From DATFVA01 sp963771705 (lineage in GTDB: Bacteria > Bacteroidota > Ignavibacteria > Ignavibacteriales > Ignavibacteriaceae): a stretch of DNA of 64,000 bases. Below the pieces are notes generated by a model that worked only from the letters and a program-made list of their open reading frames with translations, was not told where the DNA came from and made no database searches. The stretch lies in assembly GCA_963771705.1 (NCBI GenBank), contig CAVYUP010000014.1:186001-250000 (forward strand), given 5' to 3'. A program made the position numbers and the translations under genes. Below are positions 59,683 through 64,000 of this stretch, in pieces; the first letter of the stretch is position 1; the number at the start of each line of letters is the position of its first letter.

Positions 59683-62600
59683 ATGATAGGCAAATTCTCC
59701 TTAATAATACTATCTCTTTTCACTGTTTCCATTTTCGCTCAGCCGGAAATAAGAATCATTTCATCCGATAGAAATTCCATCACTCTGGAGTATTCCCCTG
59801 TGTACAAGGATACAAACGTTGTACAGGCGGGTGAGAGGAATTTTCTGAATATAACCCTCATGCAAGGAAACATTCCCGGGATCAAAAACCAGGGAATGCC
59901 CTCGGTTCCGTTCAGGTCTGTTAACATCGGCGTACCTTCCGAATTCGGCAATACCGTTGAAATTCTGGGTTCATCTTCAGTTAAGATGAGAGGGATGATT
60001 ATTCCCGTTCCGAAATTAGTTAAAAAAGGTATCTCGCTCTCGCCGGAGTACGAGACGGGTGCTGATTACAACAACTACAAGGCCCCCTCTGAGCTGGTCA
60101 GCTTCGGGGAATTCGGACTGGTAAGAAACCTTCCGGTGCAGACCATTCAGATCAACCCTGTTATATTTGATCCACTGGCACAGACGATTACCCTTTACAA
60201 AACAATAAGGTTCAGAGTTAACTTCAGCAGCCGGCAGAGACTAGCTTCAAAACCCGCGGATGATTTTACCGCAGGTTCTGTAATTAATTTTGACGCGGCG
60301 AAATACTGGGTTCACGAAAGAAAAACGCAATCGCTTAAAAAATCAATCATCAACAGCGTTCTGGCAAACGGGAACTGGGTAAAGTTTGAAGCACCTGATG
60401 AAGGGATCTACAAAATAGATTACCAGATGCTTTCATCTTTCGGTATTGATCCATCTGTTGATCCAAGAACAATAAAGATTTACAATAACGGAGGGAAACC
60501 TCTCCCCGAAAATCCCAACGCCAGCCGTCCGCCTGACCTGGTTGAGAACGCCATAGTTGTGGTTGGCGAGAGCGACGGTAAATTCGATGAGGGTGATTAC
60601 ATTCTTTTCTACGGAAGAGGGAATAATTTTTGGGACTATGACAGCAACTCGCAATCGATCAACAGAGTATTCAACATCTACACCGATCATAACTATTACT
60701 GGATAACGTCTGGAGGAGCCCCAGGAAAACGGGCAGCAGACAAGACCAGTCTTAATCAGACGGGAGCTTATACCCAGAACTCAACGCGGGCATTTATTAG
60801 TCGTGATGAAGATAAAATTAACATTCTGAATTCAGGACGAAAGTTTCTTGGTGATGAATTTAATAATGTTGTTCTTTCCCATTCATATACTAATAAGCTA
60901 GACGGCCGCATCAGCAGTCTGCCGGTTCAGTATAATTTTGGTTTTGTATCAGCCTCGCAGAACCCCACCGCGATTGATGTATTCGAGAACAGTACCAATG
61001 TCTGGCACCTCAACATGCCTGCAACGGTGAGCGAATACATAGACGGCAGAGAATTCACAACCACGGTTTTTTATAATGGGAGTCTGACGGACAACAGAAG
61101 CAATCTGCATTTCAATTTTACACCGAATTCCGCAGCAGCCAAAGGCTACCTCGATTATTATGAAATAATTTATCAAAAAGAATTAAAAGCAGTCAACGAT
61201 TTTCTGCTTTTCTTTTCAAAGGATACCAGCTCGGTAATAGAGTATCATCTCACAGGGTATACCAACAGCAATATCAAAGTATTTGATGTTTCAGATTATG
61301 CCGGGATGAAGCAGGTAACCAATATGAATATCAGCGGAGGTGAGTGCCGGTTCCAGTCGGATGAACAACAAGGCAACGTTTCAAAATATATTGCAGTTAC
61401 AGCAGATCAATACAAAACGCCTGTTAATCCCCAGCAAGTTGAAAATTCCAATATTCACGGGATTGCGGACGGAGCAAAGTTCATAATAATCACCCATAAA
61501 GACTTCAAAGATGCCGCTGACAGGCTGAAGAATTTCAGGGAGAACCAGGCGCCTCACAAGCTCTCAACCGTAGTAATCGATATAGACGATATCTTTAATG
61601 AATTTGCTGGGGGGCTGCCTGATATTACCGGTATAAGAGATTTCATTAAATACGCTTTTGATAACTGGCAGACGCAGCCGGAATACGTTCTTTTCTTTGG
61701 ATCCGGGAACTATGATTACAAAGATATACTTGGTTATCATACTAATTTTCTTCCGCCATATGAAACCCCGGAATCATTTTCTGAAATTACCAGTTATACA
61801 ACGGACGACTATTTCGTAAACCTTGGTACCGATTCGAAAGTTGATCTTTCAAGCGGAAGAATTACCTGTGAATCACTACAATCGGCCAATGACGTGGTTG
61901 ACAAGATTATTTATTATGAGACCAGCAGTGAAAAAGGACTCTGGAGAAACCTAATAACATTAGTTGCAGATGATAATTACCAGGGAGCCACTTACCAGGA
62001 TCTAGGCTTCACGTCAGCTTCTGAAAATCTTGCAAATGTGCTGATACCTCAATCATACAATTTTGATAAGTTATATATGGGAACATTTCCGGTTGTGCTT
62101 ACCGGCGGAGGCAAGCGAATGCCTGCGGGAAATAAAGCAATATTGAACGCGATGAATGAGGGGACGCTTATTGTGAATTATATGGGGCACGGAGCACCGT
62201 ATTTATGGGCCGATGAATATATATTCGAGCAGGGCGTATCAATTCCGCAGCTTCATAATGATAAATACTTTTTTCTTACAGCCGCTACCTGCGACTTTGG
62301 TTATTTTGACGATCCCGCTTACGTAAGCGGTGCTGAGGAACTGGTGCTGAAAAATAACGCCGGGGCGATTGCCTCAGTGGCATCTACAAGACCTGTTTAT
62401 CAGAATCAAAATGTAGCTTTGATGGACGCTTATTTTACCTCACTGCTTGAAAACTGGACCGACTCGACAAGAGGAATACCTATCGGACGAGCATTGTACG
62501 ACGCCAAGCAAACTTATAATGACACCAATGCCCAAAAGTTTATGGTATTCGGTGATCCGACTCTTCGTCTGCTGAATCCCTCTTATGATGCTGAAATAGA

Positions 62601-63645
62601 TACAATTAATGGGCAGCCTGTTAATGCAGGTCTGCAGATAAAGGCATTAAGTCACACCAGGATCTCAGGCAGGATACTGCATCCGGATTCAACAACATGG
62701 AATAATTTTACAGGAGAGGGTACACTTGAAGTTTTTGATTCCAAGAGGACAGAAACAGTTCCAAACCTGAACAATGAGCAGATCCAGCGGCAGGGTGGGA
62801 TAATTTTTAAGGGTCGTATTTCCGTGAATGACGGACGGTTCGATGCCGATTTTGTAGTACCCAAGGATATCTCCTACCAGGATCAAAACGGAAAAATAGT
62901 GTTTTATTTTTATGATCAGGCAGAAGATGGTTTAGGCTACACCAACAAAATTGTGGTAGGCGGAACCGATACCAGCACAGTTAATGACGGTGACGGTCCT
63001 GATATTAATATTTTCTTTGATAACGCCTCTGCGCTGAACTCGAATCTGATTAGTCCCAATTCAACTCTAGTTATCAAGCTATCGGACGACACCGGGTTAA
63101 ACACAACCGGGACAGGAATAGGGCACCAGCTTGCGGGTATACTTAACGGGAAGGAAGACAATCCCATTGATTTCAGCCGCTACTTTACCGGCGACCTTGA
63201 CGCGGGCGGGAAATCGGGAGAAGTAAACTACCGGTTCAGTAATCTCGACCAGGGAAATTATTCCCTTAAAGTTACCGCATGGGATGTATTTAATAATTTC
63301 AGTACCCAGACAGTATACTTTACAGTTGTCAGCGGAGACGATCTTGAGATAAGAGATGTATACAATTATCCAAATCCATTTTCAGGCAGCACAACATTTA
63401 CGTTTCAGAGAAACCAGATCAGTGACGCTGAAGTAAGGGTAAAAATTTATACAGTAAGCGGCAGACTTATACGTGAAATTGAAAATTACCATACCACAGA
63501 CAAATTCGTAAGAATTCCCTGGGACGGCCGTGACCAGGACGGGAACATAATTGCGAACGGTACGTACCTGTACAAAATCATTGTAAAGAATCTTGACGGC
63601 AATTTTACAAAAAGCGTTTTAGGCAAGCTTGCGGTGATTCGTTAG
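59683..63645 (+). CDS. porU: Type IX secretion system sortase PorU
   Basis: A 1320-residue secreted protease-like sortase of the C25 (gingipain) family. It has a signal peptide (1-19), a long N-terminal region, and a C25 core with His836 (VNYMGHGAPYLW) and Cys870 (TAATCDFGYF). GIPIGRALYDAK and FGDPTLRL follow as in PorU. The C-terminal about 90 residues (NYPNPFSGSTTF, EVRVKIYTVSGRL, GTYLYKIIVKN) form a FlgD-Ig-like domain. PorU cleaves type A sorting domains and attaches cargo to the outer membrane; cargoes in this window are at 18007 and 23979. It is followed by porV. A 160-base gap without a gene precedes it. Confidence 0.92.
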   Translation: MIGKFSLIILSLFTVSIFAQPEIRIISSDRNSITLEYSPVYKDTNVVQAGERNFLNITLMQGNIPGIKNQGMPSVPFRSVNIGVPSEFGNTVEILGSSSVKMRGMIIPVPKLVKKGISLSPEYETGADYNNYKAPSELVSFGEFGLVRNLPVQTIQINPVIFDPLAQTITLYKTIRFRVNFSSRQRLASKPADDFTAGSVINFDAAKYWVHERKTQSLKKSIINSVLANGNWVKFEAPDEGIYKIDYQMLSSFGIDPSVDPRTIKIYNNGGKPLPENPNASRPPDLVENAIVVVGESDGKFDEGDYILFYGRGNNFWDYDSNSQSINRVFNIYTDHNYYWITSGGAPGKRAADKTSLNQTGAYTQNSTRAFISRDEDKINILNSGRKFLGDEFNNVVLSHSYTNKLDGRISSLPVQYNFGFVSASQNPTAIDVFENSTNVWHLNMPATVSEYIDGREFTTTVFYNGSLTDNRSNLHFNFTPNSAAAKGYLDYYEIIYQKELKAVNDFLLFFSKDTSSVIEYHLTGYTNSNIKVFDVSDYAGMKQVTNMNISGGECRFQSDEQQGNVSKYIAVTADQYKTPVNPQQVENSNIHGIADGAKFIIITHKDFKDAADRLKNFRENQAPHKLSTVVIDIDDIFNEFAGGLPDITGIRDFIKYAFDNWQTQPEYVLFFGSGNYDYKDILGYHTNFLPPYETPESFSEITSYTTDDYFVNLGTDSKVDLSSGRITCESLQSANDVVDKIIYYETSSEKGLWRNLITLVADDNYQGATYQDLGFTSASENLANVLIPQSYNFDKLYMGTFPVVLTGGGKRMPAGNKAILNAMNEGTLIVNYMGHGAPYLWADEYIFEQGVSIPQLHNDKYFFLTAATCDFGYFDDPAYVSGAEELVLKNNAGAIASVASTRPVYQNQNVALMDAYFTSLLENWTDSTRGIPIGRALYDAKQTYNDTNAQKFMVFGDPTLRLLNPSYDAEIDTINGQPVNAGLQIKALSHTRISGRILHPDSTTWNNFTGEGTLEVFDSKRTETVPNLNNEQIQRQGGIIFKGRISVNDGRFDADFVVPKDISYQDQNGKIVFYFYDQAEDGLGYTNKIVVGGTDTSTVNDGDGPDINIFFDNASALNSNLISPNSTLVIKLSDDTGLNTTGTGIGHQLAGILNGKEDNPIDFSRYFTGDLDAGGKSGEVNYRFSNLDQGNYSLKVTAWDVFNNFSTQTVYFTVVSGDDLEIRDVYNYPNPFSGSTTFTFQRNQISDAEVRVKIYTVSGRLIREIENYHTTDKFVRIPWDGRDQDGNIIANGTYLYKIIVKNLDGNFTKSVLGKLAVIR

Positions 63646-63752
63646 GGAATAAATTTTGGACTTATACAGGTTAAATATTTAAGTTTATTTTTCATATTTT
63701 TTAGAAATGATACTAAGAATAATAAGATCATATATATCGGAGGTACTATAAA

Positions 63753-64000
63753 ATGAAAACCATATTCAGGCTATTGATGGTCAGCGTTATGTTTATGGGA
63801 ATGCAACAAGTTACGCATGCGCAAGGTGAAGCCGCTGTTCCATTTCTGCTGTTAGCCCCTGATTCGAGAGCGGGCGGTTTGGGTGAATCCGGCGGAGGAC
63901 TCGCTGATAATTCCGCAGCAATTTTCTGGAACCCGGCCGGTCTAGCATTTCAGACCGGAACCGAGCTGAGTATTACTCACAGTAACTGGCTGCCTCAGTT
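63753..64000 (+). CDS. porV: PorV-like outer-membrane protein (5' partial)
   Basis: The first 82 codons are present. A signal peptide (1-24, THAQ) is followed by AAVPFLLLAPDSRAGGLGESGGGLADNSAAIFWNPAGLAF, the standard PorV/PorQ-family N-terminus. PorV is the outer-membrane shuttle that carries T9SS cargo to PorU. GGAGG (63740-63744) precedes the start by 8 bases. It continues past the right edge. Confidence 0.85.
   Translation, partial: MKTIFRLLMVSVMFMGMQQVTHAQGEAAVPFLLLAPDSRAGGLGESGGGLADNSAAIFWNPAGLAFQTGTELSITHSNWLPQ

Noticed and set aside
1..64000. CRISPR arrays, insertion sequences, integrases or toxin-antitoxin pairs
   Set aside because: No regularly spaced repeats, transposase motifs or terminal inverted repeats were found. 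The excisionase-like gene has no phage neighbour.

Overview
The window looks like a chromosomal segment of a Gram-negative member of the Bacteroidota/FCB group, most likely in or near the Ignavibacteria-Chlorobi branch. This is inferred from several things. A type IX secretion (T9SS) sortase PorU is followed by the start of PorV. Two secreted proteins carry a C-terminal type A sorting domain (NYPNPF-type, ending in a short Lys tail). There is LPS/KDO and Lpt machinery, Tol/Ton genes, and a Chlorobium-like tetrahydropterin operon. I see no insertion sequences, phage, CRISPR array or rRNA. Three tRNAs are present.

Region 1 (1-8 kb) is an arsenic island. A first ArsR controls ArsM (arsenite methylation). 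A second ArsR starts a long operon: ArsP-type permease, thioredoxin-coupled ArsC, a mini-thioredoxin, Acr3 arsenite exporter, an unrecognised exported protein with a CxC-x4-C motif, a second mini-thioredoxin, an exported thioredoxin and CcdA. Both ArsR genes have a clear inverted repeat overlapping a TATATT -10 box. The cluster couples efflux and methylation to cytosolic and periplasmic thiol chemistry.

Region 2 (8-25 kb) is accessory: a radical SAM/SPASM protein with a large glycine-zipper lipoprotein, a flavin-type split-barrel protein, a DHA2 multidrug transporter, an exported trypsin-like protease followed by a small exported protein homologous to the protease's own pro-region, a membrane spermidine-synthase-like protein, a TrmB regulator, two T9SS cargo proteins, and a cNMP-domain histidine kinase overlapping a receiver/thioredoxin-reductase-like fusion.

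Region 3 (25-29 kb, minus strand) encodes an NTF2-like exported protein, an octaheme cytochrome c of the hydroxylamine oxidoreductase type, a zinc alcohol dehydrogenase and an SDR enzyme.

Region 4 (29-36 kb) is a tightly overlapping envelope operon: kdsA, an unknown gene, kdsD, lptC, an lptA/ostA-like gene, lptB, murB. Region 5 (36-41 kb) holds phenylalanine hydroxylase, two peroxiredoxins, a rhodanese, and PTPS-II, GTP cyclohydrolase I and two SDRs. One SDR resembles Chlorobium sepiapterin reductase, so the local genes can account for tetrahydrobiopterin synthesis and its use by the hydroxylase.

Region 6 (41-57 kb) has an ECF sigma factor/anti-sigma pair flanked by Spy/CpxP-like proteins, tRNA-Leu, TPR proteins, and an envelope operon of a giant TPR protein, a TonB-receptor-like barrel, a membrane-spanning HU-SPOR protein, TolQ, TolR and a TonB/TolA-like protein. 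Minus-strand membrane proteins and an NHL propeller follow. Region 7 (57-64 kb) has tRNA-Gln and tRNA-Glu, a 2Fe-2S protein, endonuclease III, an HD hydrolase, a peroxiredoxin, PorU and the 5' end of PorV.

The observations I would follow first are the protease/standalone pro-domain pair, the HU-TM-SPOR protein inside a Tol operon, the redox relay in the ars operon, and the tetrahydrobiopterin-phenylalanine hydroxylase neighbourhood.
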